This document shows, piece by piece, positions 34,391 to 47,078 of a stretch of DNA of 64,000 nt. The notes beneath the pieces are model-generated. The model did no database searches. It was not told the origin of the DNA and saw only the letters and a list, made by a program, of their open reading frames with translations. The stretch lies in the NCBI GenBank assembly GCA_963575645.1, contig OY754468.1, forward strand, positions 17,446,465 through 17,510,464, in the 5' to 3' direction. The stretch comes from Xanthostigma xanthostigma. Its lineage: Eukaryota > Arthropoda > Insecta > Raphidioptera > Raphidiidae. Each line of letters begins with the position of its first letter. Position 1 is the stretch's first letter. Position numbers and translations under genes: made by a program.

Positions 34391-35760
34391 TTTAAAAATG
34401 TTTTGTCTTCATACCTCGATCGAAAGTGCATATTTCCGGCACCAATTGTAAGGCAGAAAGTCTAACATTTACGCCTTGGTGGGATTACAAGCACCAATGA
34501 GGGAACTTTGTACAGCAAAATCAACCATTCACCTGTTGTTAAGATGTCGTTTCCATAGCAACCCCATTACATTTTAGCTAATAATAGTCGCGAACAGCTG
34601 TCATCTGTGTTTTTACATATAACCTCAAAGCTTCTTGCTTACAATGTTTATGTGTTTTTATGTAATCAATAATTAATTAATTAATTAATGTATTTAATTA
34701 ACGTGGTTACGATAGAGGTATGAAAACAATATTCCAGCCAATTGGACGACGAGACCATTCCAACTTCAAAACTGTTGATGTTTGATTATAATATGTAATA
34801 AAATTTGCAAAGCCAACAGTGATCATTGTAAATAATTGATACTTTTCTATAATCTGCATACATTTCGTTAAGTAGTCAGGTTCGAGGTACTGACAACAGA
34901 AAACGATTTAAAAAAATTGAATTAGTCTGTCACCGATTTGATATTTTTATTAGATATCTGTTTTTATGGTCTGTTAAATTAAATAATTTAACATTTTCGT
35001 AGTGTTGTCCAGTAGCCAGTAGAGTTTTGTTCGGTAGGATGTACGGTATTAATAGTTTAAAGATTTTATGTCTCAATTAAAATATGCCTAAGATTTTATA
35101 AATTATAAACGATTAGCATTTAAACCTAAATTTGAATATTTCATTGCTTCACTAGCTATAGTTTTCCATATCGTACTTTACAAATCATTCTAAGTTGTTT
35201 CTTTACTCTGATAATAAAAAATCTATTGCAAGGAAACAGTCGTTTTTCAAAATATCTGGTGAAAAAATTCGCAGTCATGAAAATAAAGCAAAGTAAACCC
35301 ATCAACTAAATAAGCATTTTAAATTAGTTCTAGTCGCCTAACATTTTCTACTTTTTTCCTGGGGTTTTAAATCAGCTTTTTCACCGTACATAAAGCACAT
35401 TTGCAGAGTCGAACTTTAGAGGTAAGGTTTATAATGATCATTTTTTTAAATAATATTTTCAAATCAATTAACTGATTTTTAATAATAATTCTATTCAGTT
35501 AAAGAAACTCAATCTACAGATAAATCTGTCAAAAAGAAATCAGTCATAGAAAGCTAACAAGTATGCTTTGATCGGATTGTATATATTACTAGTCGTTATT
35601 CGCGTATTGAACGCGTTAATAAAAATGTTATTTTATTGATTATAATATATTGTATGTCAAATGTCAGTATTTTTGAAGTTGTAGTGTAGCCTATAATTCA
35701 ATTCTATTTGCATTCTATGACTTATTTTTAAAAGTTGAGTTGTGTTATAATAAATAACAA
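34391..35760. other. Gene-free stretch with fragments of family C
   Basis: A short piece of family C (ATTCCAGCCAATTGGACGAC...) lies at 34731-34790, and a reversed, diverged piece (ACTAGTCGTTATTCGCG to TTTTTGAAGTT) at about 35589-35682. No exon is recognised. Confidence 0.4.
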
Positions 35761-36495
35761 ATTTCAGCCAATTGGGCGACCGGACCACTCCAACTTCAAA
35801 AATGGTGACATTTGACATATTAAAATAAACATGAAAAAAGTTTTGGAAGGCAGCATTATATTCTCATATCATTAAAATTAAAATTAAAATAAAGAAAATA
35901 CCAACAACGCGTGCGTTAACGCGGGTAACGGCTTGTGTTAAATATTATGATATGCATGACTATCAACATATTATGTTATCACACCATGCAAAAATTGACT
36001 GAAACATGCTTGTCAGCGATCTAAAAAAATTCTTTTTGACAGATCTACAGAATAAAAGCCAGCTGATTTTTTTTCGAAATATTTTCAAGACTATATAAAG
36101 TTTTGAAAAAAAATCTACAAAACTTTCTTGTAAAAATAAATAGAATAATAAGCCATTATAAGAAGTATACTATTATTAGGTAGGTATATATAAAAAATAA
36201 CGCTATACCATGTATCTCGTCTGCCCATGCGCCGATTTTCCCCAAAAACAATAGGACTCTTCATATTAGCACATCAAGCATTCTCCCAAAATTTGGTTTT
36301 AATCCGCTCATCCGTTTGATCTGTATCGTGTTCACAGACTAATAGACTAGCAGACTTTTTTCTAAAAATATGTTTTTTTTTTAATTCGGGGGACCTCAAA
36401 ACGAAAATTATTGTAAAATTTTAAAAAGTGAATTTTAACCTATTAGGTATACCTACCTATTTTAATATCATTCCGACACTTGAGGTGTTGGAATG
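35761..36495 (+). mobile_element. Dispersed element family C, copy 3
   Basis: Starts ATTTCAGCCAATTGGGCGAC, has AACGCGGGTAACGGCTTGT, TCGTCTGCCCATGCGCCGAT and TGTATCGTGTTCACAGAC, and ends ACACTTGAGGTGTTGGAATG. More diverged than copies 2 and 4, and not inside hAT-N3. No coding capacity. Confidence 0.6.
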
Positions 36496-36535
36496 ATAAA
36501 ATTTTATTTTTATAAATTAAATTGTTAATAATATA

Positions 36536-37307
36536 CAGTGTTCCCGGATTGAGTTCACAATAGGTGAGATTGACCAAAAATTTTCGAATTGGAATTTCAT
36601 ATTTGAGATTCCGCCCTGCTTGGTCTGAAACTTATTTTTAGTTTACTTTTGATTTTTTTAAAATCAAGTAGGTCTTTACAGTTAAGCAAAACCTCTTTTC
36701 GTTTCAGGTAAAGTACCTTTTCCGTTCATAGTACGCAAAAGTGTCACTAAGAAAAGTTGTTCACAATGAAATATTATGGCGTTATGCAAATTTTCAGAAT
36801 GATCGGCCTACTTTGATAAAATCCGCTTTTGTTTTGTTTTGTTTGAAAAACAATCGCGTGGAGGAAGTCAAATAAAGTAATTGAAGTTTAATTTATTTTT
36901 TTTGATAAACTATAAAAATTTGAATGTTAATTTGAACACTTCTAATCATCCTGTTTTCTCATCTAAGATTTATCATGTAATCGTTAATAATAAATATTTT
37001 TCTACTTCTATTATCAAAGTAGGCCGATTATTCTGAAAATTTGCATAATGCCATAATTTTTCATTGTGAACAACTTTTCTTAGTGACAATTTTCCGTACT
37101 ATGAACGGAAAAGGTACTTTACCTGAAACGAAAAGAGGCTTTGCTCAACTGTAAAGGCCTAGTACTTGATTTAAAAAAATCGAAAGTAAACTAAAAATAA
37201 GTTTCAAACTTTCAGACCAAGCAGAGCGGAATCCCAAAATATGACATTCCAATTCGAAAATTTTTGGTCAATCTCACCTATTGTGAACTCAATCCAGGGA
37301 CACACTG
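36536..37307. mobile_element. TA-flanked foldback with ~290-bp arms
   Basis: Ends CAGTGTTCCCGGATTGAGTT and AACTCAATCCAGGGACACACTG, each next to TA. Pairing runs through GTGAGATTGACCAAAAATTT, AAAGTACCTTTTCCGTTCAT and GGCCTACTTTGATAA to a loop near 36835-37010. The arms are highly similar. Mariner-like class is inferred from TA and CAGTG. No transposase. Confidence 0.85.
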
Positions 37308-37950
37308 TATAAAGACGAATGTTAAACTAATTTCTTAATTCGAATTAAAGAAAATACCACAGTATTTGCATTTATAATTACTTTAGTTTGTTAATGTTTT
37401 TCAAATTTATCTACTTCGATCCTGTTTCAAGATAGATATTATGTTATACACGTTGGCACTACCTATATCACTGCGCTATAATATGTAACTTTTGTACAGC
37501 TTGGAACTACAACGTTAAAGTACATTCGAAATTTATTAAAAACAAACAAACCATTTCTGCAGAATAAAGCAAAGCCAGTCAGCGAGCGGTTTAGTTTACC
37601 CCTGGGTCTAGTCAACACGCCGATTCTCTAACCCGTGTTCAAATATAAGTTCTGTCCTTGTTCGACGTATCCAAAACAGCGGAAAGAAAGAAAGATCAAC
37701 TTAGTCGTTAAATAAACGATACATTATTATTGATGTTGAAGAATATGTGCTCCATAATTCGTTTGTTGATCGTAGCCAGCATTACTTTTAGCTATACTAG
37801 ATGGCACAAAATTCTTAATACACATTTTAATATGTCGCTATAAAATATTTATGTCTGACTTACTGTCCTACTGCCATTCTAATCATTTTTTCTTCCTGGA
37901 ATTTTTAAATTACAAGATAGCCAGCGTTTTAACGTAGTTAAAGTATTGTA
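37308..37950. other. Gene-free stretch
   Basis: No gene or element boundary supportable. Confidence 0.3.
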
Positions 37951-38281
37951 CAGTAGAGCCTCTGTAAGTCAAACTTCAAAGAAGACGTCAAAAAATTCGA
38001 GTCATAGAGTTTTCGACTTATGAAGGATTTGACATGTAGAGGTTAAGATTCATTCTTGAGTTGTTATGTTCGAGATACAGAGGTCCAATTTATTTTTTCG
38101 AGTTATGGAGGGAAAATATGTACCGAAATGGCCTGTAGAGACTCACTGATTATTTCGATCTATAGAGGGTTGACATTTTGAGTAATAGAGGTTTTAGGGT
38201 TTGAGGGGAAGGGAACAAAACATTTTTTCGAGTTTTGGAGGTTTTTAACTTATCGTGGTTCGAATTAAAGAGGTTCTACTG
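37951..38281. mobile_element. pogo/Tigger-like MITE
   Basis: Terminal inverted repeats CAGTAGAGCCTCTGTAAGTC and TTCGAATTAAAGAGGTTCTACTG with TA on both sides (37949-37950, 38282-38283), the ends of pogo-like mariner elements. Internal words such as TTCGAGTTATGGAGG repeat in variant form across the element. 331 bp, no transposase. A relative, in opposite sense and truncated, is at 61951-62220. Confidence 0.8.
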
Positions 38282-40440
38282 TATTTGACGATTGCAAATT
38301 TCAATTATGCACCAGGTACGTCATTTTCTGTTCAAAAACATTTTTTTACGTTCGGTTCTTAATGTGTTTTAATGAAGACTACTACCAGTGCTGCTAGTGA
38401 TAGATTTTTCGTATTTGATCAAAATAACTCATTGTTATTTAAACAAATTATTTATTTATTTCTATACAATACCTATAACTTTAGAAACTAAATTTGTTTA
38501 TAGAACACTAACAAATTGTGCAAGTATAGCTCGCACTTGACCGAATAGTAAACGGTTTTATTTAACTTCACGTTCCGTATATTTATGTATTTATTTATTC
38601 GTTTGGAAACTTGCAACCAAGTTTTCACCCACTTTCTGTTATCCGATTGAGTTGAAATTTTCACACATGTGTATTTACACTTTTTGTGTATTCAGCCACT
38701 ATCTTAAACTATAAAATAATTATGACTAAATATATTACTACATTTACATAATATATCAAACAGGGACACAAAAAGGATGGACCAACAGTATAACGAAATC
38801 AGGACCACGCAAGTGCCTGGAACCCAACGCGACGGACAAAACTAACAAGAGGGCAGGAACACGAACGGCTGGGTTATTATATTAGTATAGAATTGTCGAT
38901 AATTAGGTTAAGGGGATGCAGGGTCATAAATAAAAATAATATTTAGTTAAAAAAATGGGTTTTTACGGTTTGATTGACTAATTGCTATAGATGGATTGTA
39001 AAGAATAAAAACAAAATGTAATAACGCAAGGAAAAATCAAAACATCTAACGTTAAGCTAATCTATGGATGTATTTATGTACCTACTGCTTATTCTTATTA
39101 CAATGTAGGTACCTTTGTAATTGTATCATGTGTATTACATAATAACGTACTTGCAACCAATATTTACTAATTAGCACTTTTAATTATGATTCTGCATCCT
39201 CCTAATTATCGATACTATTAGTTGAATCTTTAACACCTAATAATAATATACAAATTATTTTTGCAATTTTTTATTTAACATGAAAAATTAAATAGCAATT
39301 TCTCCAAATTATTTTAATACAGCTACTTCTAAAGACAATTATGTTTTTAATTATTATTATTTTCCATTTTGTCGTCCGTAATATATTTATTGTAAATAAT
39401 TGTAAATAACTGGAAAGCGGACACACGTCATGCAATGTATTTACTTTTTATCTCGACATTTCGTCAACAGTGTTGACTTTTACAAAGCTGTTTTTCTTTA
39501 TCAACTCTTTCTCAATTCGACCTACAAATGACCTTAAACTTGATGTGATAGAAGTCACCGGACTTCAGATTCGGAATCAGCGCACGAATAAATAGTAAAA
39601 TCACCTTCCTTACCCCCCCCCCACCTTAGAGATGCTAGCGAGGCTTGGAGGTGGTCCGTTTAAGGTAAAATTGGTTTATTATTGTCAGTAGGCATTAAAA
39701 CAAAAATAATTCCATTATTTTTACTCAAAAATAAATTGGACAAAACTCGATCTCCCTCCTTTATAGATTTTCAAAACTGCGGTAATTTTAAATGGGAAAA
39801 CTTTTGAGTTGATGGCATTAGAAATAAAAAAAAGTCATTCAAATCCATTCACTATAGCTGGGTTCCGAGGTATAGGTAAACATAATTGCACTGAACTATA
39901 TATCTTGCAAATTAGTCGTATTAATATCATATTTACATTATTCTTAATGCATTAAGATCCTTTAAACCTTAAAAAGTTTTTATAATTCCAGAAAAAAAAT
40001 ATTTTGTGTAATTGTGTATAAAATGAAATTGCGCGAGTCACCATACTAGAAACTGGAACTAGCTCATGAAAAGTTGATGCTCGTTTACTCTTTCTCTCAT
40101 CGTGTTTTTCCCTTCCATATGTATCTACCTTCCTCTATACATACAAGTACTAGCCCTTTCCAACCCTACCCTATCCGTTTTTTTTATAATCAGTGCATGC
40201 ACAATTTAGTTTGTTTGTCAGGTTTTTTCGTCAGTTATTACCTATACTATATACAAAATATTCGATTTCGTTTTCTCTCTTCATCTAAACTGTATTTTAC
40301 TAGCCAATGTTTTTTATTGGTAAAAGTCTGACAGAATGTAAAAAAGAAATTTTTTCTATGAAAATGAAAAAGTACCTACAGCAGTAGACTAAATGCCTGA
40401 ATTATTGTTATATTATGCCGTGTGACGTGGTAAAGTGAGA
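38282..40440. other. Gene-free stretch with repeat remnants
   Basis: Near 38760-38880 a GC-richer patch (AGTGCCTGGAACCCAACGCG) resembles part of a dispersed repeat. A C10 run lies near 39610. Small frames such as 40074-40331 show no family signature. Confidence 0.35.
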
Positions 40441-40697
40441 CCCTAGAACTCGAAAATAAAACTTTTCATGCCTCAGTTCTACGTATGAAAAGCTACCTTT
40501 AATTTGTTTGTAATTTCATTACACAATTCTATGGCGATTCACATAAGATACCTGCTTGTTAAATTTCACCTAAATCAATGGAAAGATACGGAGTTATAAG
40601 GCTGTGAGTTGTGACATACGACAGACAGATGGAGGGGCGGACATAACGAAATTATAAGGGTTCCATTTTTTGGTCATTTGGCTACGGAAACCTAAAA
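40441..40697 (+). repeat. Dispersed repeat tail ending in CTACGGAAACCTAAAAA
   Basis: Contains CTGTGAGTTGTGACATACGA, CAGACAGATGGAGGGGCGGA and GTCATTTGGCTACGGAAACC. This is a well-known type of insect repeat tail, likely SINE or LINE derived. No reading frame. The left boundary is approximate. Confidence 0.45.
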
Positions 40698-40821
40698 ATC
40701 GATTCTTTAAAATAAACATTTGGAAATATATACGTACCTACTAATTGTAAACATTAAAAAAACTCGAATTGCAGTGCCGACAATAAACGTGTGGTGTATT
40801 TGCTAATATTATGTGAAATTA

Positions 40822-41546
40822 AGGATGTACGAGCACGGTACCAAAAAAAGACTTGATTATTTTTTTATATGAAGTTTAAATACGCCTAAACAAAATCTGA
40901 AAATTTGAGGAGGGTTAACCGATTATTTAAATAAATAATTTACTTCAAAAGTAAGCATATTTAACATTGGTCTTATGGCAAAGCGACGAATTCGTGACAT
41001 GTTTAAATAATTTTCACCCTTTGTCAAAGAAAATGAAAGAAAAAACTATGTAATTTAAAGTTAAGGCATTCATAAAGAAATTAAAAAAAAATAAAAACCG
41101 TGGTGCCCGACTAAATTAAAAGATATTTAATAAAAAGATCAGTTTTTCAGGAAAATTAGATTGCGTTTAGTATTATCTCCGAAACGAACTGGCAATACTG
41201 CAGACCAAACGCAAGCTAATTTTCCTAAAAAACTGATCTTTTTTATTAAATATCTTTTAATCTAGCCAGGCACTACAATTTTAATTTATTTTTTTAAGCT
41301 CTTAACTTTTAATTAGATAGTTTTTTTTTCATCTTCTTCGACAAATTTGAGTGAAAATTATTAAAACATATCGCGGTTCCGTCGCTTTGCCATAAGACCA
41401 ATGTTAAATATGCTTACTTTTTAAGTCATTTATTTATTTAGATAATCGGTTAACCCCCCTTAAATTTTTAGAATTTGTTTAGACGTATTTAAACTTCATA
41501 TAAAAAAAAGAATATAGTCTGTTTTTGGTACCGACCTCGTACTTCC
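40822..41546. mobile_element. Foldback element with ~300-bp arms
   Basis: Ends AGGATGTACGAGCACGGTAC and GTACCGACCTCGTACTTCCT. Pairing continues through AACATTGGTCTTATGGCAAA, then CCGACTAAATTAAAAGATAT and GATCAGTTTTTCAGGAAAAT, with the centre near 41185. Arms have scattered changes. No TSD resolved; superfamily unknown. Confidence 0.8.
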
Positions 41547-42418
41547 TAAAAATTAAAATAAAAAATTAAAATCGAGATTCTAAAGTATTTAAAATTGATT
41601 ATATACCTATTACTAGAAACTACAGTTTTGACGCACTTGTGGCAAAAATTAGTATGTGCGAAATGGCCGATTGCACACTTATGTGACTTTCTGCCCTAGC
41701 TTGCGGCCCGACGACAATCGCCAAACTCTAAGGAAATCGCCATTTTTTCGCATTCGTTGCACAATCTGCTATTATATCTACACCGAGTATATTATTTAGG
41801 TATGTATTTCCAGTTAATATTTTAATATTCTGACAAAAATCAGTGTGTCAGGTCGTACATACATATTAATAAGTGTACTTTTATAATGTTCAAATTATGC
41901 ACGCACCAATTACAGTACCTTTACCTCTGCACATGCGTGTTAAAATGCAAAAGCACGTGTATCAGTGACATCTATTGTTATACAATAATAACTAAAACAG
42001 GTTAGGTACTGCTATCAACAGGTACAGTAAGCACTAAAATTGGGTTAACGCTATTATAATACCTTAATTGTATGCTAAAAACGCATTATTTTTCATAACA
42101 AATTGAGTCATTTATAAAAATTTATGGATGGTATTCACCGGGCGTTGTCCGGGAATTAGAGCTCCCTGTTATGATAGCATAATGTAGTAGGTATATCCAA
42201 AATCATTGCCATATATTTTATACTAGTGCCCGTGGAAACCATATTAAAATTGGTCGAAGAGTTTCTCACGTTTAAACAGACAAACAGCAGACACCCTATC
42301 GTATTTTACAAAAAAAAAAAAAAAAAAATAGTGAACAGAAAACTATGTGTTATCGATGTTCACTCGTAACTAGCAGGCTGCGACACTACTCTCTCTATTA
42401 TGCACACTGTATATAAAC
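41547..42418. other. Gene-free AT-rich stretch
   Basis: Includes a pure A run near 42309-42328. No exon or element end recognised. Confidence 0.3.
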
Positions 42419-43677
42419 TAGTGATGTGCCGGATCGTTAAAAATGCATATCCGCGGATACGGATCTGAATACGGATATTTGGTTTCAAGATCCGCGGATA
42501 CGGATACGGATATTTGGTTTCAAGATCCGCGGATACGGATACGGATATTTGGTTTCAAGATCCGCGGATACGGATCTTAACTTTCTTAGAGTACGCGGCG
42601 GTAAATATTGCACATCGACCTTTGGAAAGAGACTGTTATGGGAAAAAGTTATTGACTTCTTTAAGAGTTAACTCTCATAACAGATTGTCTCTTTCCAGAG
42701 ATCGATGTGCAATATCTCATTATAAAGATAGTTTTTTATTAGTACCTTTGAGTTATGTATTATTGGTATTTGGTATGGTACTCACTACGATAAATTTTTG
42801 CAATATCAAGGTGCCCAAATACGATTTTGAGAAATAAAATTCCAGCCAATTGGGCGACGAGACCATTCCAACTTCAAAAATATTGACATTTGATTAAAAT
42901 AAAGAAAATACAATATCTTATATCGCGTGAGGTGACGCGGGTAATGGCTAGTATTCAATATGATATTTGCTAATCGTTGCCATGGTTACCTACATAATAT
43001 GTTCTACCTAATGTAAATATTAATCAAAACATGCCGAACTTGTCTATTACTGACAGATCCATAAAACAAAAGAGCAGCTTATTTTTTTTATTTTCAAAAT
43101 ATTTCTAAACTATAAAGTTTAGAAAAAAATTTTTTTTACGAAACTTTCTTGAAAAAATAAACAAAATAATAAGCCGTTATGAAAAGTATACCATTATTAT
43201 ATAAAAAACACCGTTATAGCAAATATCTCTTCTGCGCATGCGTCGATTTCCCCCAAAAACAATAGGGCTCTTCATATTTGCATACCAAACATCCTCCCAA
43301 AATTTGATTTCGATCCGCTCATCCGTTTGACCTGTATCGTGTTCACAGACAAACAAACAGACGCACAGAGATTTTCCAAAAATATGTTTTTTGGATTCAG
43401 GGGACCTCAAAACGGAAAGATTTTGTAAAATTTTTGGAAAGTGATTTTTGACCTAAACTAGTACCATTCCCCACTTGTGGGTTGGAATGGTAAAAAATAA
43501 TCTGAATGGAATTTAACAGTTTTTCACTATTACCTAATCACCTATATATTATATAAAATTTCATCTATGAATTGAAAATTAATAAGGTAAAAGATCCGCC
43601 ATAAAACTAACGGATACGGATACGGATCTTTCTTCTCCCTCGGATATCCGCGGATACGGATATCCGGCACATCACTA
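42419..43677. mobile_element. hAT-N3, second copy
   Basis: TAGTGATGTGCCGGATCG at one end and ATATCCGGCACATCACTA at the other. Same inner hairpin and nested family C as in 23403-24602. The subterminal CGGATACGGATA repeats are expanded on the left. The 8-bp flanks do not match (ATATAAAC / ACGCATAG), so the TSD has been lost or the locus rearranged. Confidence 0.75.
42839..43490 (+). mobile_element. Dispersed element family C, copy 4, nested in hAT-N3
   Basis: Same start (ATTCCAGCCAATTGGGCGAC) and end (CTTGTGGGTTGGAATGG) as copy 2, and keeps the TTCTGCGCATGCGTCGATTT stretch missing there. No coding capacity. Confidence 0.65.
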
Positions 43678-43789
43678 ACGCATAGAGGGTACCTATTATA
43701 TAAGAGATACGCATAGAAATAAGACAAAGATGAAAAATAAAACATAGCTGAAATTTGATTTTACCTCTATTGTAATATACTAACATATA

Positions 43790-44252
43790 GTTGGCAAAAC
43801 CAAAAGTGCACATCCCGCAAGTTTTCCACTGTATGATAAAAAAATAACAATTAAAAAATATTTTTAATAAATTTAAAAAGATTTAAAAATTTAAAGAAAT
43901 AAATAATTAAAAATTGAAAAAATATTTTTTTTAAGTTTGCAAAAATAAAAAAAATTAAGAACTAGGTATACATAATATAATATATAATTAATATCAAGTG
44001 GAATAAAATAAAACAAAATAGTTGGCAAAACCAAAAGTGCACATCCCGCAAGTTTTCCACTGTATGATAAAAAAATAACGATTAAAAAATATTTTTAATA
44101 AATTTAAAAAGATTTAAAAATTTAAAGAAATAAATAATTAAAAATTGAAAAAATATTTTTTTTTAAGTTTGCAAAAATAAAAAAAATTAAGAACTATACA
44201 TAATATAATATATGTATAATTAATATCAAGTGGAATAAAATAAAACAAAATA
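43790..44252. repeat. 231-bp tandem duplication
   Basis: The unit beginning GTTGGCAAAACCAAAAGTGC starts at 43790 and again at 44021, and both run to TCAAGTGGAATAAAATAAAAC. Differences seen are ACAATT/ACGATT near the start and short indels near the end (AACTAGGTATA/AACTATA). Its right edge abuts the tRNA-like SINE head, whose tail it may form. Confidence 0.85.
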
Positions 44253-44274
44253 AAAAGAAAAAAAAAAAGAAAAA

Positions 44275-44356
44275 TATCAATGATTTCGTAAGGAATCGAA
44301 CCCAGGACCTTGCCCTTGGGGATCCAACGGCATAACCATTACGCCACGGCGGCCTA
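44275..44356 (-). repeat. tRNA-derived SINE head
   Basis: On the minus strand an A-box-like CCGTGGCGTAATGGTTA (44349-44333) and a B-box TGGGTTCGATTCC (44304-44292) sit at tRNA spacing. Acceptor and T stems do not close (GGCCGCC has no partner), so it is not a working tRNA. A T-rich stretch follows at once, as a Pol III terminator or SINE tail would. Confidence 0.6.
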
Positions 44357-44610
44357 ATACGTGTAGTGGTGTTATCACGGTATACAAGTGTAGCACTTGT
44401 TTTATGGATTACACTATATTTACACAGCAATTATTATATTGTTTTTAAACTATTAGCTGTCAAAAATAATAAAAAATAAAACTGTTTATAAAAATTAAAC
44501 TACTGAACACATTTTAGTGAATTTAAATAGGGTTCTGGTCTGATAGTAAACAAAGTGAATAAAATATAACCCAAGGCAATCCGACCAAAATTGCGATCTG
44601 TAGAGTCGTG

Positions 44611-44644
44611 ACGTACATACGTACGTACATACGTACATACGTAC
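44611..44644. repeat. ACGTACATAC microsatellite
   Basis: Alternating ACGTACAT / ACGTAC units over 34 bases. No function implied. Confidence 0.8.
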
Positions 44645-44857
44645 AGACCAACCGACAACTGCTGTTTGTGATTTTCAATTACAATTTTAATAGTATTTAT
44701 GAACTCAAATTGATTTAAAAATGGTTCTATTTTATTTATAGATTAGAATCTCCTCTTTTCAAAAAGCTTCAATTTGAATGGATTTCGTGTGAAATTAACT
44801 TAGATATAACTTCTTATATGAACGAAAGTCAGCTCTGACGCACAAAGCGATAATAAA

Positions 44858-44886
44858 GCACATACCGCTAGTTTAGCGGTATGTGC
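44858..44886. repeat. Perfect 13-bp hairpin with 3-nt loop
   Basis: GCACATACCGCTA, GTT, TAGCGGTATGTGC. It stands alone in AT-rich DNA with no T-run after it. Purpose unknown; it may be the end hairpin of a decayed mobile element. Confidence 0.7.
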
Positions 44887-45738
44887 AACAAGTTTTAAGT
44901 ATCTAATCTCGTTCAGTTTTTAGGGTGTGTTAGGCATACAATTTTATTAATTTGTAAATTAACTAATTATTGTTAATTAAAATAAACATATATGACTATG
45001 TATCTAGAATCTTTTCTCCATGCATGTCGATTACTTATTTGAAGAAAAAATGTATTAACTGATACTATCCAGCTAGACCAGCTCTACAATTTTATTATCT
45101 TTGTGGGAATTTAAAAGTTCAAGTGTCAAATACACTAATAATTCTTCTCGCCAGAAAAAGCGCTTGGGTCAAAACATTTAGGTGGGACATAAAATTTCGT
45201 AAAAGCGCTGCAAACAGATTTTAATCTTCGAAAGTGTTTCAAAAACGTAACTGAAAACTATAAAATACAAATTATGATTACAAGGAGCATGTTAGCGGAA
45301 CTCAATTCGAATATGTGTTGTCTGTGATCTGTAAAGTTACGAACAATTAAAACTGATTTAAAGGAAAATATTTTGATAGCTTATGGTGTGAATAAACCAG
45401 AGCTCTGACCAGGGTACCGAATTATACCAAATTAAAATATCTGATTTATTCGTTCTGGTGAGTTGCCGTGTGCAGTCATGGGAAGCGATTAGATATGGCG
45501 AGTTAAGAGCTAAATTGCTTTACATTAAGCCGACGGTAAATATCTGCTACACAAACGTATATTGGTGGGTTAAGGATGGACATCTAACTAAAAATATCCT
45601 GGTGCTATTCATTACTCGACAGAATAATAAAAAAAATTATCGGTGTTTCACTCGCATAAGCACACGATTCACATTAAACTTCTTTCTTTTCCGTCAGCCA
45701 TGCGAATTCAATAAAGAAATTGAAAAATTATGATTATA
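44887..45738. other. Gene-free stretch
   Basis: The frame at 45458-45733 has no family signature. No repeat boundary is clear until CTAG at 45739. Confidence 0.3.
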
Positions 45739-46209
45739 CTAGCCGTTACCCGCGGCTTTGCACTCGATTGAGACGAAACAAGGATACATTCCCATTATTT
45801 GGCACAGTTTCCTTTCTAGCCCAAATAAATTTTAAATTTGACTAACGTTCTGACTAAGCTTGAAAATGACATTCATGTTGATTTTTAGACTATTTACCTC
45901 GTTTCACCCTCTGAAGGTGTCGTTTTTGAAAAAACACGAAATAAGTGTTTATTTACTTGTTGACAGGAGTAATCCTGGGCATTTTCAAATTGATACATCT
46001 ATCTTATATGATTTTTCCATGCAAGTTATACCTTTTTAGGGGTTGAATTACCAAAATCTGTTCTTAACGGATGCCTACGTTATAACAACTATCTGTGTGC
46101 TAAATTTCAGCTCAATCCGTCCAGTGGTTTGAGCTGTGCAGTGTGCGTTGATAGATCAGTCAGTCAATCAGTCTGTCAGTCAGTCACGGTTTCATTTTGT
46201 ATATTTACA
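45739..46209 (-). mobile_element. Helitron-like module B, copy on minus strand
   Basis: Begins CTAGCCGTTACCCGCGGCTT and ends in a run of CAGTCAGTCA-type words before CGGTTTC. Same order in reverse as 52512-53034. It is joined directly to module A (next feature), again in the order A then B when read on the minus strand. No coding capacity. Confidence 0.6.
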
Positions 46210-46435
46210 CTAGCGGTCCTGCCCGGTTTCACCGGGGTGCAAACTAACGAATGGGGAGGGGGCATGAGTACGCACGTTCTTAGTTTACCGAGATGAATGT
46301 TGTATCCAAACATAATGATCGGAGTTACCCTTCAAAAGTTTTTGTCGGACGGACAAATTTTGAATTATATTTTGCAACATATTTCATTGATGCTCCGCTC
46401 CTTTTCCTTGATAAACGGACTATCAAATAAAAAAA
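46210..46435 (-). mobile_element. Helitron-like module A, copy on minus strand
   Basis: Starts CTAGCGGTCCTGCCCGGTTT and contains GTACGCACGTTCTTAGTTTA and ATGCTCCGCTCC, the reverse of 7439-7786. Its 5' end is missing. Confidence 0.6.
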
Positions 46436-46846
46436 AAATCAGTCACGGTTTCCTTTTATATATTTAGATTATACATGTATATTCGTTTATCATTTTATTT
46501 GACTTTTATTATATAAGTACTCACTCTGCTGCTTAGTTATTTTGAAAATTTATAAATTCTTCCCTGAATGACAGTCCTCTGTTTTAAGTCATGGAAATGC
46601 CATCAAAACACGATACTGCTGTGCCTCTCTCTCAGTTTTATGTTTTAATTCCATGTCGAGATCATTCTGACCCATACACTCGCTAATAAAGTTTCACTTC
46701 AAAAATTAAATCGACGTTAAGTGTGAACCCTGAAAAAACAGTGAAATCCAAACTTTTCTGCGTAACTATTCCCTAATCTTATACAAAGTGAACTGTTAGG
46801 ATAGATTATTCGAAAGAAAAAATAATTTTAGAATGACTAATAAAAA
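46436..46846. other. Gene-free stretch
   Basis: Nothing supportable beyond a repeat of the 'CAGTCACGGTTTCCTTTTATA' word type (shortened: CAGTCACGGTTTCC) from module B at 46440. Confidence 0.3.
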
Positions 46847-47078
46847 CTAGGTTGCAAAAACCAAAACCCGACTACTGAAAAGTATGATACAAGATAATAT
46901 TCTCATCTGAGGATAGCCACCTCATATATGTGGTCCTATGGCGCCCTCTAGAGTCTAGACGTATATTGTTCAAATGTATTGTTTTACTAAGGTAGGTGGC
47001 ATACGACGACGGTTATCCTCAAATGAGAATATTATCGTGTTTCATACTTTTCAGTAGTCGGTTTTTGAACTTAATTTT
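46847..47078. mobile_element. Small foldback related to 3380-3900
   Basis: AAAACCCGACTACTGAAAAGT and GATAATATTCTCATCTGAGG on the left pair with CCTCAAATGAGAATATTATC and ACTTTTCAGTAGTCGG on the right. The centre carries the same GGCGCCCTCTAGA word as the element at 3380. It is shorter because most of the outer arms are absent. Confidence 0.7.

Noticed and set aside
42514..42837. 107-codon frame with DTDTDI repeats
   Set aside because: Arises from CGGATACGGATA subterminal repeats and the inner hairpin of hAT-N3; it is not conserved as a frame in the other copy.
44275..44356. Possible tRNA gene
   Set aside because: A and B boxes are present but acceptor and T stems do not pair, so it is called a SINE head.
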